Made by a program: the position numbers and the translations under genes
The notes under the pieces: generated by a model
The model's database searches: none
What the model saw: the letters and a program-made list of their open reading frames with translations, nothing else
What the model was told of the DNA's origin: nothing
Shown: positions 1-7,453 of the stretch, in pieces
Layout of the letters: every line of letters begins with the position of its first letter
Numbering within the stretch: the stretch's first letter is position 1
NCBI GenBank assembly: GCA_021741155.1
Contig: JAIOYP010000027.1
Location: 1-52,756, forward strand
Reading direction: 5' to 3'
Origin: Flavobacteriales bacterium
GTDB taxonomy: Bacteria; Bacteroidota; Bacteroidia; UBA10329
DNA: 52,756 bases

Positions 1-1520
1 TCTGCGTGGGTAGTACTGCAACAGTAAGTGGTGCCAGTTCTACCAACGGAACTATTGCTTGGACTGAAAATGGGGCTGGATCTATAACGGCCGGAGCCAC
101 TACACTCACACCGACCTACACTTCGGCTGCGGGAGATGCCGGTAATACCGTGACACTTACCATGACCGTGTCAAACTCGCCCTGTACTGCGGCAACGGCT
201 ACATACTCTGTGGTTGTTAAGGCTCAACCTACAGCCTCAGCCGGTGGAACTCAAACCATTTGCGTGGGTAGTACTGCAACAGTAAGTGGTGCCAGTTCTA
301 CCAACGGAACTATTGCTTGGACTGAAAATGGGGCTGGATCTATAACGGCCGGAGCCACTACACTCACACCGACCTACACTTCGGTTGCGGGAGATGCTGG
401 TAATACCGTGACGCTTACCATGACCGTGTCAAACTCGCCCTGTACTGCGGCAACGGCTACATACTCTGTGGTTGTTAAGGCTCAGCCTACAGCTTCTGCT
501 GGGGGAACTCAAACCATCTGCGTGGGTAGTACTGCAACAGTAAGTGGTGCCAGTTCTACCAACGGAACTATTGCTTGGACTGAAAATGGGGCTGGGTCTA
601 TTACTGCTGGTGCTACTACACTCACACCGACCTACACTTCGGCTGCAGGGGATGCCGGTAATACCGTGACACTTACCATGACCGTGTCAAACTCGCCCTG
701 TACTGCGGCAACGGCTACATACTCTGTGGTTGTTAAGGCTCAACCTACAGCCTCAGCCGGTGGAACTCAAACCATCTGCGTGGGTGGTACTGCAACAGTA
801 AGTGGTGCCAGTTCTTCTAACGGAACTATTGCTTGGACTGAAAATGGGGCCGGGTCTATTACTGCCGGTGCCACTACACTCACACCGACCTACACTTCGG
901 CTGCGGGAGATGCTGGTAATACCGTGACACTTACCATGACCGTGTCAAACTCGCCCTGTACTGCGGCAACGGCTACATACTCTGTAACGGTTAATACCGT
1001 ACCAGCTTCTCCAACGTTTACCTCTGGATTTACTCCTGTTTGTCCTACCACTTCAGGGCTTACTTACACCATTGGAGCAGTAGCAAGTGCAACTTCATAC
1101 AATTGGACTGTTCCTACTGGTTGGTCAATAACTGGGGGTTCGGGTACTACCAGCATTACGGTTACTGCAGGAAGTGTAGGACAAAATGGCAATATTTCTG
1201 TTACTGCTGTAAACTCATGTGGCAGCAGTTCTGCAACTAATTATGCTGTTGTTGTGTTCTATCCGGCAGCAGGTTCTACAACTAATTGGACCGGATCAGG
1301 CGTCACTGGTAACGATAACTGGAATGACCCTAACAACTGGGATAATTGTGTGCCGAACATTGATATCCATGCTATATTGTCTGACGTTGTACCTGCAAAT
1401 CAGGCCAATATTAACACTGTAGGTATCAATGCAAAATGTAAATCGCTTACAGTGCCTGGTGCATCTACGATAACGATTAGTTCAAACTGTGTTCAATGCT
1501 TGGAGGTTGGTAATCCGTAG
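1..1520 (+). CDS. Giant repeat surface protein, C-terminal part (5' end outside window)
   Basis: The reading frame is open from the first bases, so the start lies upstream; a GTG at 6 is an internal valine codon. The visible part has four copies of an 86-residue Ig/PKD-like unit, each with two cysteines (in ICVG and SPCTAA), then one different PKD-like domain (about residues 330-420) and a Cys-containing tail with a W-N-D-P-N-N-W motif. Such arrays are typical of secreted Bacteroidota adhesins. Full-length members normally end in a T9SS sorting domain, but this one stops at TAG 1518-1520 without one. The frame after the stop still reads as similar protein for 17 codons, so the end may be eroded. 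Function beyond a likely adhesive surface role is inferred. Confidence 0.85.
   Translation, partial: CVGSTATVSGASSTNGTIAWTENGAGSITAGATTLTPTYTSAAGDAGNTVTLTMTVSNSPCTAATATYSVVVKAQPTASAGGTQTICVGSTATVSGASSTNGTIAWTENGAGSITAGATTLTPTYTSVAGDAGNTVTLTMTVSNSPCTAATATYSVVVKAQPTASAGGTQTICVGSTATVSGASSTNGTIAWTENGAGSITAGATTLTPTYTSAAGDAGNTVTLTMTVSNSPCTAATATYSVVVKAQPTASAGGTQTICVGGTATVSGASSSNGTIAWTENGAGSITAGATTLTPTYTSAAGDAGNTVTLTMTVSNSPCTAATATYSVTVNTVPASPTFTSGFTPVCPTTSGLTYTIGAVASATSYNWTVPTGWSITGGSGTTSITVTAGSVGQNGNISVTAVNSCGSSSATNYAVVVFYPAAGSTTNWTGSGVTGNDNWNDPNNWDNCVPNIDIHAILSDVVPANQANINTVGINAKCKSLTVPGASTITISSNCVQCLEVGNP
6..990 (+). repeat. Tandem 258-bp coding repeats (four units, last one diverging at its end)
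   Basis: Units begin at 6, 264, 522 and 780, an exact 258-bp (86-codon) period. They are nearly identical in DNA, and the differences are mostly synonymous and come in blocks: units 1 and 2 share one version of the SITAGATTL segment while unit 3 has another, yet the second half of unit 3 matches unit 1. Unit 4 leaves the pattern after about 990. This mosaic pattern fits recent unequal crossing-over or gene conversion. Confidence 0.95.
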
Positions 1521-1580
1521 AATAATCATGCGATTTCATACCTGAGTACTGGAACGGTCGATTTCGGCCATTAACATAAA

Positions 1581-1663
1581 AAAGTCACAGAAAAAAGATC
1601 CTTGGTTGATTTTTCTTTCTGTGACTTTGTGTTTTTCCTGAATGGTCAGGACAAAATGTGGTA
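1581..1663. repeat. Dispersed element, copy 1 (hairpin plus CCTGA/TCAGG stem)
   Basis: A 13-base perfect inverted repeat (1581-1593 with 1616-1628, core GTCACAG/CTGTGAC) is followed by a small stem CCTGA-ATGG-TCAGG at 1637-1650 and then GGACAA..TGTGGTA. A related sequence occurs at 36896-36993, where the small stem is CCCGA/TCGGG, a compensatory T-A to C-G change. The element lies directly downstream of the truncated adhesin. Confidence 0.6.
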
Positions 1664-1820
1664 GCAACTATGCTTTGGTGCGCGCATCAAAATCCTTTCC
1701 CATCGCTCTAGTACACACAAGCGGTTCGTGTTCTAACCGCGACATACGCCAAGCACAACTCAACTGTAACCTCCACTACCTTCTTATGCGTGTACCGCAT
1801 ACCGTTTGATGCAGCCACAC

Positions 1821-1853
1821 TGGAAACTATTTCCGCATAGGTAATAGTTTCCA
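1821..1853. repeat. 11-bp perfect inverted repeat, hairpin candidate
   Basis: TGGAAACTATT (1821-1831) and AATAGTTTCCA (1843-1853) are perfect complements around an 11-base loop. No T run follows on either strand, so it may be a protein-binding palindrome or part of an untranslated structured RNA. Role unknown. Confidence 0.5.
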
Positions 1854-2060
1854 AAAGAAACTAAAGCAGAACCACCCAACCGTACGGGTAGAGATCAACT
1901 TCATACGAAAGTTTTTTTGACACTACCGGATTACCCTGACCTCTGATAATGAAGCGTTCAAAAACTGACGAAAGTCATATTTTCAACCAGCGACAATGTG
2001 ATTTTGATCTTTTACTTTAGCTTAAGCAATGTTTAAATCAAACCCTTAAAACTATTTACA

Positions 2061-2549
2061 ATGCCATTTCAAGACATGTGCAACAATCACATCCCTGAGG
2101 TCGATAAGAATCAGCTGCTAATCTTAGCAGGACAGATGGAGGCCATTCTGCAACCCTATCTGCGCAACCTCAGCCCCGAAGAGAACACCAAGGTGGGCGT
2201 TATCAGCGAAAAGAATAAACTGTTTGTAAACAAGGATTTTGACTATCACAATAGTCAGCCTGCACTAGATAGTCCGGACGTGGACTGGGCGGAATTTGAG
2301 GCTGATTATTCAAGCCGTCAATTTTACGAGCTAGGTGCTGCCCGTTTAATTGCACTTGCAAAAGCCATGACAGAAACCCGCAGACTGCACGATTATGACA
2401 ACTACCATAATGCGCTTATCGACTACAAGCATGCACAGTATAAGGACAGCACGCAAGCCGGGCTGGGCTACGATAGCAAGGTAGAAGACCTAGGACAGTT
2501 CTTTACCGGAGGGGGGGCAGTGGCCGAACCAACGTCAGACAACCCTTAA
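2061..2549 (+). CDS. Unrecognised 162-aa soluble protein
   Basis: I do not recognise a family. The product is acidic, has no signal peptide or membrane segment, and is rich in Tyr, Asp and His in its second half, where DYSSRQFYE is followed by a long helix-like stretch (AARLIALAKAMTETRRLHDY). The C-terminus is Gly-rich and then polar. It stands alone on the + strand and is followed by a strong hairpin at 2574-2610, so it is probably monocistronic. One GGTTTACC box of the kind upstream of the next gene lies just after its stop codon (2557-2564), so the two genes may share a regulator. Function unknown. Confidence 0.7.
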   Translation: MPFQDMCNNHIPEVDKNQLLILAGQMEAILQPYLRNLSPEENTKVGVISEKNKLFVNKDFDYHNSQPALDSPDVDWAEFEADYSSRQFYELGAARLIALAKAMTETRRLHDYDNYHNALIDYKHAQYKDSTQAGLGYDSKVEDLGQFFTGGGAVAEPTSDNP

Positions 2550-2573
2550 TTTGGTTGGTTTACCAGCTCTTTT

Positions 2574-2610
2574 ACACGGAAGACGAAGCAAAACACTTCG
2601 TCTTCCGTGT
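2574..2610 (+). terminator. Rho-independent-type terminator after the 162-aa gene
   Basis: Perfect 15-bp stem (ACACGGAAGACGAAG at 2574-2588, complement at 2596-2610) with a 7-base loop, followed by ATTTTAG. The T run is short, but the stem is very strong and it sits 24 bases past the stop codon. Confidence 0.75.
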
Positions 2611-2641
2611 ATTTTAGCTCGCTAATCATGTATCAAGCATT

Positions 2642-2711
2642 GTTTACCATCCTTTTTACTTGATAAACCATGCAAGACACATGGTAAACCTATCCTTAGA
2701 GATGGTAAACC
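2642..2711. promoter_or_regulatory. Phased array of GGTAAACC-like operator boxes
   Basis: Four boxes related to ATGGTAAACC: inverted GTTTACCAT at 2642-2650, ATAAACCAT at 2663-2671, ATGGTAAACC at 2681-2690 and again at 2702-2711. Centre-to-centre distances are about 21, 18 and 21 bp, close to two helical turns, so proteins would bind one face of the DNA. A fifth box (TGGTTTACCA) lies at 2556-2565. The array ends 21 bases before the HTH gene, which suggests autoregulation. The binding protein is inferred, not shown. Confidence 0.6.
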
Positions 2712-2732
2712 AATCATTATACACCATTTTCA

Positions 2733-3086
2733 ATGAAGAAAAAAGGCAACACCGTAAAAAGTCTCGATGTTGGGAAACTTGTAAGGAACGTCATGTTTGA
2801 GAAGGGAATGACCAAAGCAAGGCTTGCACGTGCGACACAACGCACAGGCCCAGTACTCAAACGCATCATCTTTTCCTCTTCTTTTCAAACCTACCTCGTT
2901 TGGGAACTCAGCGTAGCTCTAGGGTATAACTTCTTTACCGATCTGGCCCAGCAGCTTGATGCCGCCACCCAAGGAAAACTGGAGGCACAGGCCACAGAAT
3001 TGGACTCCCTCAAACAGGAATATGCCCACCTAAAGGAAGAACGGGATTATCTGCGCAAGGCTGTGGATCTGCTAAGCAAAGGATGA
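2733..3086 (+). CDS. Small HTH (XRE-like) DNA-binding protein with C-terminal coiled coil
   Basis: 117 aa. Residues about 10-65 (VGKLVRNVMFEKGMTKARLARATQRTG..., ending ALGYNFFTDLAQQ) match the pattern of small Bacteroidota XRE-type helix-turn-helix proteins: a basic first helix, the M-T-K-A-R-L-A turn, and the A-L-x-x-N-F-F end. Residues about 75-117 form a heptad-like charged helix (LEAQATELDSLKQEYAHLKEERDYLRKAVDLL), probably a dimerisation coiled coil. The array of GGTAAACC-like boxes directly upstream makes it a likely self-regulating repressor. It may also control the genes from 3230 onward, but that is inference. Assigned as HTH by pattern only. Confidence 0.7.
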   Translation: MKKKGNTVKSLDVGKLVRNVMFEKGMTKARLARATQRTGPVLKRIIFSSSFQTYLVWELSVALGYNFFTDLAQQLDAATQGKLEAQATELDSLKQEYAHLKEERDYLRKAVDLLSKG

Positions 3087-3164
3087 TCTTGTTTCCCAGA
3101 CGGAGCAAGATGGTGGCCAGCACTGTTTTTTAGCAAATAGCCTTTAAGAAGCTTTGAACCTGTA

Positions 3165-3221
3165 GTTGTTCTGCTCAAAATTTAGATCCGATTATACTAG
3201 CGCCTCCCCGTTGAGAACAAC
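3165..3221. repeat. Inverted repeat GTTGTTCT/AGAACAAC upstream of the TMTC-like gene
   Basis: GTTGTTCT at 3165-3172 and AGAACAAC at 3214-3221 are perfect complements, and the flanking CTCAA/TTGAG extend the similarity with a 3-base gap. It ends 9 bases before the start of the 3230 gene, a position suitable for an operator or leader structure. Weak evidence. Confidence 0.3.
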
Positions 3222-3229
3222 GATTCCGA

Positions 3230-5242
3230 ATGATAAAGCCTAATTTAACCCCGTCCAAAAAAACGGGTAAGGCTTACATTATGAAATCCATTACGAAACA
3301 AAAAAGATCTGGCAAAGCAAAAAATGCTAACCCACAGCCTAAGCATGTAATTTCGGATCTGAAAGCATATCTCATTCTGGTAATAATTTGCTTTTTATGT
3401 TACGGAAACACAATCAGAAATGAATATTCGCTGGATGATAATTTTGAGATAACCGATTATGTAAAGCAAGGACTATCAGGAATTCCGGAGATTCTTACCC
3501 ATCATTATGTAGAAACAGAGGAAAAGACATTTGATTACCGTCCTATCACAGGGATCACTCTTGCTATCGAACACCAGTTTCTGGGCACCAATCCACATTT
3601 CAGCCATTTTGTAAATATTTTATTTTATATACTATGTGTGCTGCTTCTTTACCGAATCTTAACCGAAGCTTTTGATCTCGGAAAGCTCCATCCATTTCTT
3701 CCTTTGGTCATCTGTGCTTTTTATGCCGTGCATCCTGCCCATAGTGAGGTAGTTTGTTCGATAAAGAACCGTGAAGAGATTTTAAGCATTCTATTTGCTC
3801 TGGCTGCCATGCTTTTTTCATTCCGTTTTTTCACAACTCCCGAAAAAAAGATCCAGTATGCAGCCCTAGCCATTCTATTGATGCTGCTGTCCTATGCTTC
3901 CAAATTTGTTTCCTTACCCCTGATTGCCGTTATCCTTTTGATGGGCATTTATTATGGTTCTTACAAAGGCAGGCCCTCGTCTTATATTTTCACTTTCTTG
4001 CTCTTTGTAATATCATTGGGGCTAGCTTATTACAATTACACCGAGTACCAAGGCCAGAGAGAACTGTTTTCTCTAGAAAACCCGCTTGTGCATACACATG
4101 ACATCCTGATAAGATTAGGAACCGCATTCAGTACTCTTTTCTTCTATTTTAAATTTTTATTCTGGCCCTTTCCTTTCAGTTTCTATTACGGGTACAATAT
4201 GATACCCGTGGTATCCATTGTCAGTTCCACGGCATTTGTTTCGTTCCTTCTGCATCTCATCTTATTCACCTATGGGTCGTGGCTTCTTTACAAAAAACAG
4301 ATAGCTGGTCTCTTTATCATCAGTTATTTCATCTGTATTTTCCCATACAGCAACCTAATCGTCAATTATACCGGCATTGTGGCTGAACGTGCCTTGTTCT
4401 TGCCAAGTGTGTGGTTCATAGCGGCCTTTTTTCTTTTGGCATTCAGATGGCTAAACTTTGGTGAGAATAAAAAGACCTTAACTGGGATACAGAAATTATT
4501 TACCACTATGGCCATTGTCGTTTTTACAATTTACGGGGCACTTACCATTAACAGAACATCCGACTGGAAAGATGAGCTTACACTACTCTCTGCCGATATA
4601 GGACATCTAGAAAACTCAACCCTAGCCAATTATTTCTATGCTTGGGTACTGGAACAGGAAGCAGATAAAATTACCGAAGTTTCAAAAAAACGGAACTACG
4701 AGATAAAGGCAGTTAAACATTACAGAAAAGCCATTGAGATAAGTCCTGATTATTCTGAACCTTATTTCAGATTAGGAAAAATGTATGCATACAGGTTCTA
4801 TGAACCCGAAACAGCTTTTGATTATTTTCATAGATCATACAATCTAGATTCATCCAAAACCCCCACTCAGTTTCAACTGGCACGATCATATTTTCTTAAA
4901 AACAATATTGATGAGGCAGATAGGCTTTTCAGTGACCTATATAGCAAACTCCCAGATGACACACTCACTTTGTTCTTCTTTTCGCAAGTAAAATATTTCA
5001 AAGGAGAAACCTCAAAGGCCCAAGAAATCAATGACCAATTATTGAAACTGGCACCATCAACCTGGTACCCGTATGTAAATAGGGCCTATTTTTATAAGCT
5101 ACAGGGAAATATGACCGATGCTATGGGTTTTTATGAAATTGCGGTGGAAAAAGGCTGCAGAGATGCTGGAATTCTGAACCTGATGGAAAACTATTACCAC
5201 GAAACCAGGCAATTAGATAAAATTGAGGCATTTAACTATTGA
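3230..5242 (+). CDS. Multi-spanning TMTC/GT-C-like membrane protein with C-terminal TPR repeats
   Basis: 670 aa. After a basic N-terminus, hydrophobic segments begin at about residue 45. The acidic pair in YSLDDNF (69-70) after the first membrane helix, the RPITGITLAIEHQFLGTNPHF stretch (104-124) and HPAHSEVVCSIKNREEIL (168-185) match the luminal-loop pattern of TMTC-type O-mannosyltransferases and bacterial relatives. About ten membrane helices run to residue 440. From about 480 on come TPR units (KAVKHYRKAIEISPDYSEPYFRLG and following). A likely role is transfer of sugar from a lipid-linked donor to an exported protein, but this is inferred from the fold. An in-frame ATG at 3281 is an alternative start. 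It heads a co-directional group with the 5312 and 6056 genes. Confidence 0.75.
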   Translation: MIKPNLTPSKKTGKAYIMKSITKQKRSGKAKNANPQPKHVISDLKAYLILVIICFLCYGNTIRNEYSLDDNFEITDYVKQGLSGIPEILTHHYVETEEKTFDYRPITGITLAIEHQFLGTNPHFSHFVNILFYILCVLLLYRILTEAFDLGKLHPFLPLVICAFYAVHPAHSEVVCSIKNREEILSILFALAAMLFSFRFFTTPEKKIQYAALAILLMLLSYASKFVSLPLIAVILLMGIYYGSYKGRPSSYIFTFLLFVISLGLAYYNYTEYQGQRELFSLENPLVHTHDILIRLGTAFSTLFFYFKFLFWPFPFSFYYGYNMIPVVSIVSSTAFVSFLLHLILFTYGSWLLYKKQIAGLFIISYFICIFPYSNLIVNYTGIVAERALFLPSVWFIAAFFLLAFRWLNFGENKKTLTGIQKLFTTMAIVVFTIYGALTINRTSDWKDELTLLSADIGHLENSTLANYFYAWVLEQEADKITEVSKKRNYEIKAVKHYRKAIEISPDYSEPYFRLGKMYAYRFYEPETAFDYFHRSYNLDSSKTPTQFQLARSYFLKNNIDEADRLFSDLYSKLPDDTLTLFFFSQVKYFKGETSKAQEINDQLLKLAPSTWYPYVNRAYFYKLQGNMTDAMGFYEIAVEKGCRDAGILNLMENYYHETRQLDKIEAFNY

Positions 5243-5311
5243 TTGGTCATACTCCAACCAAGGTTTTTTTTCACAATAACATCCCACAAAAAAAATCATT
5301 AATACCGCAGA

Positions 5312-6049
5312 ATGATAAAATATTCAGAACAGGAAAGTAAAATCTTTGGTGTGCCTTTCGGAAGAGTTGACCTAGAAAAAGATTTTGTGGAATGGAAGAA
5401 GCTGAAGGAAGAGATTTCCGAATCTGATTGCAAATATGTACGTCTCAGAATTCAGAGTCCAAGATCATCTGATCTAGAAGAGATAAATGCACTGGCCAAA
5501 AAAACGCACTTGCTCGAAATATTAAGAGTGTACCGCAGCTATGATGTGCCGCTTGAGAATATACACGGTGACCTGCGATTTGAAAAAGTAAATAATACGA
5601 ACGCACACCTTCTGGGAACGATATTAACCGAAACCTACGATGATATTCCGTTCGGGAATTACACGCCATCATCAATCCTAAAAGTATTCCCCAGAGAAAT
5701 ACAGATGAATGCGCTGAAAGAATATTTCGTTCAGAATTATACTGGCACAACTCCTGAAAAAATAGGGTATATTATTTACGACCATCTCAAAAATGCCGTT
5801 GGCTGCCTACTCACAGATTTCGGTATAAATAGTACGTACACATATTACATTGGCATCAAAAAAGAACACCGGAGCAATCAAATATTTTTTCGGGTCATTA
5901 ATTTCATTTACTTCTTTACCAAGCAGAGCAACCTCCTGTATGGCGAATGTGCAGCAAGAATTTCAAATTCCCATAGTCAGAATGCATTGGAAAAAAGCAA
6001 CATGAAATTCGTAAGATATGACTGGGTACATCTAGTTGAGAAGCAATAG
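5312..6049 (+). CDS. GNAT-like acyltransferase
   Basis: 245 aa, soluble. The C-terminal half looks like a GNAT fold: GYIIYDHLKNAVGCLLTDF (strands 3-4), TYYIGIKKEHRSNQIFFRVINFIYFF (strand 4 and the CoA-binding helix, though the Q/RxxGxG/A loop is degenerate as HRSNQ), and the ending ISNSHSQNALEKSNMKFVRYDW, which resembles the N-x-x-x-x-x-x-Y-E-K-x-G-F end of WecD/RffC-like sugar N-acetyltransferases. The N-terminal 80 residues are charged and match nothing I know. It lies 69 bases after the TMTC-like gene and 6 bases before the radical SAM gene, so it is probably co-transcribed. Substrate unknown; a sugar or peptide amine is plausible. Confidence 0.6.
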   Translation: MIKYSEQESKIFGVPFGRVDLEKDFVEWKKLKEEISESDCKYVRLRIQSPRSSDLEEINALAKKTHLLEILRVYRSYDVPLENIHGDLRFEKVNNTNAHLLGTILTETYDDIPFGNYTPSSILKVFPREIQMNALKEYFVQNYTGTTPEKIGYIIYDHLKNAVGCLLTDFGINSTYTYYIGIKKEHRSNQIFFRVINFIYFFTKQSNLLYGECAARISNSHSQNALEKSNMKFVRYDWVHLVEKQ

Positions 6050-6055
6050 CATCAC

Positions 6056-7405
6056 ATGAAAATTCTTAGAAGCATTGATACCATCTGTCCGTTCTGTCTT
6101 ACAGAAATGCCAGGAAGTCTGATACAAAAGGAAGACAGAATTGTTTTACACAGAGACTGTCCTGAACATGGTGTCTTTGAAAAAACCATCTCGCATCATC
6201 CCGAATCGTATGCCGATCTAGACCGATTCTTTTTTAAAGTTCTAAAGCAAGGAGAAACAAAGGGAGAAATCACAAATTACTGGGTGATGGCCACCAACAA
6301 ATGCAATACAAATTGCTCATACTGTTCGGCAGAAATGCAAGAACCCTCTTTCGCCAGAATGGATAAGAGTGATTTTGACAAGATTATCAAGGAGAACAAA
6401 AAAATCAAACTTACGCTGGCAGGAGGAGAACCGACCGTGCACCCCGACATGTTCTACTTTATTGAAGAAGCAGTGAAAAACAATTGCAATGTGCAGTTGG
6501 CAACAAATGGCATAAAACTCAACAATACTGAATTTACCAAAAAGCTAAAAAGTGCAGGGCTTTCTGAAATAAGACTCTCATTTGAAATGCTGAAAGAGGA
6601 CTATCCTGTTTCTCCAGAATTAAAAAGATGGACACGCCTGAAGCTAAAGGCACTTGAAAACCTCGAGAAAGAAAATCTTCCGGTAAGCCTATCGCCCACA
6701 ATATTCAAAGGCGTTAACGAAGGTCTGATCAAAGAAACGTTAGACTATGCAAAAGACCATCCTTTCGTAAAAGAAATCTCAGTAAATGGATTTTCATGGG
6801 TAGGAGATGGAACAGAACTCAACAAAGAAGAAATGATTATGCCTGACGAGATGATGGATGTAATCTGTAAAGCGTATAATGTACAGAATCGGGACAGTGT
6901 TTTCATCATGCAGAAAGCAATGTACACAATCCTGCAACTTTTGAATATCAGAATCTGCCTGTATGCCCAATTGATGATATTTATCCGCAAGAACGGAGAG
7001 CTGGAGCTGTTTACAGATTACTTTAACATGAAGCGCATGAAGAGTGGTATGAAGTTCTGGGAAAAGATGAGTACCAAATCATATCCTGTTCAGTTCATCA
7101 GTTTCTTTATGGTCATGATTTACAGTATTAAACCTAGAATGTTCCTTCTTGCAAAAGACCTGCTGAAATTTTTGATCAATAAATTCTCCTCCGTCAATTT
7201 CGGTTCCAATCCCGAGGTAATATTGCCCTTGGTCTTAAATACAAATTGCAGTACACTTACGTTAGATGGAGAATTAAGCCTTCAATGCATGAGCGGTCTG
7301 TTAATGAAGAAGAACGAATCGCCCAATGTCATCTCAAAAGATGCATCAAGTAACGTAATCATTGAAAATCAGAAAAAGTATTTTAAGCGGAAATCAATTG
7401 CCTGA
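6056..7405 (+). CDS. Radical SAM enzyme with N-terminal Cys knuckle (MJ0619/Tes-like architecture)
   Basis: 449 aa. The 4Fe-4S cluster motif CNTNCSYC gives C83, C87 and C90 (CX3CX2C); AGGEPT (122-127) is the SAM-binding GGE motif. The N-terminus has CPFC (C11, C14) and CPEHG (C35), a zinc-knuckle-like pattern seen in the MJ0619/tetraether-lipid-synthase group of radical SAM proteins, which join or alter unactivated carbons. TNG (about 145) and FKGVNEG (about 220) fit the same group. The C-terminal 150 residues have hydrophobic stretches (FISFFMVMIYSIKPRMF) and two more cysteines; there is no standard SPASM domain. It follows the GNAT gene by 6 bases. Substrate unknown: membrane lipid or the product of the GT-C gene are candidates. 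Family placement is by pattern only. Confidence 0.75.
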   Translation: MKILRSIDTICPFCLTEMPGSLIQKEDRIVLHRDCPEHGVFEKTISHHPESYADLDRFFFKVLKQGETKGEITNYWVMATNKCNTNCSYCSAEMQEPSFARMDKSDFDKIIKENKKIKLTLAGGEPTVHPDMFYFIEEAVKNNCNVQLATNGIKLNNTEFTKKLKSAGLSEIRLSFEMLKEDYPVSPELKRWTRLKLKALENLEKENLPVSLSPTIFKGVNEGLIKETLDYAKDHPFVKEISVNGFSWVGDGTELNKEEMIMPDEMMDVICKAYNVQNRDSVFIMQKAMYTILQLLNIRICLYAQLMIFIRKNGELELFTDYFNMKRMKSGMKFWEKMSTKSYPVQFISFFMVMIYSIKPRMFLLAKDLLKFLINKFSSVNFGSNPEVILPLVLNTNCSTLTLDGELSLQCMSGLLMKKNESPNVISKDASSNVIIENQKKYFKRKSIA

Positions 7406-7453
7406 GTTTTTGGGGAAGCTTACAAATTAACAAGAGTGATAAGTGGTGAGGAA

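Larger units (their letters stand above)
1521..2060. other. 540-base non-coding stretch after the truncated adhesin
   Basis: No convincing gene. Reading through the adhesin stop gives 17 more adhesin-like codons, then TAA at about 1572. From 1581 to about 1663 lies a dispersed element (listed separately). Two further perfect inverted repeats follow: 1721-1726 with 1735-1740, and 1821-1831 with 1843-1853. Neither is followed by a T run, so they are not typical terminators. No clear TAnnTTTG promoter is visible before the 2061 gene; TACTTTAG near 2014 is one mismatch away. Confidence 0.6.

Noticed and set aside
6..990. CRISPR-like or transposon-like repeat
   Set aside because: The repeats are in frame, coding, contiguous and 258 bp long, with no spacers or terminal inverted repeats.
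1721..1740. tRNA T-arm-like stem GCGGTT..AACCGC
   Set aside because: The loop is 8 bases and not TTCRANY, and no acceptor, D or anticodon arm lies around it; only a hairpin.
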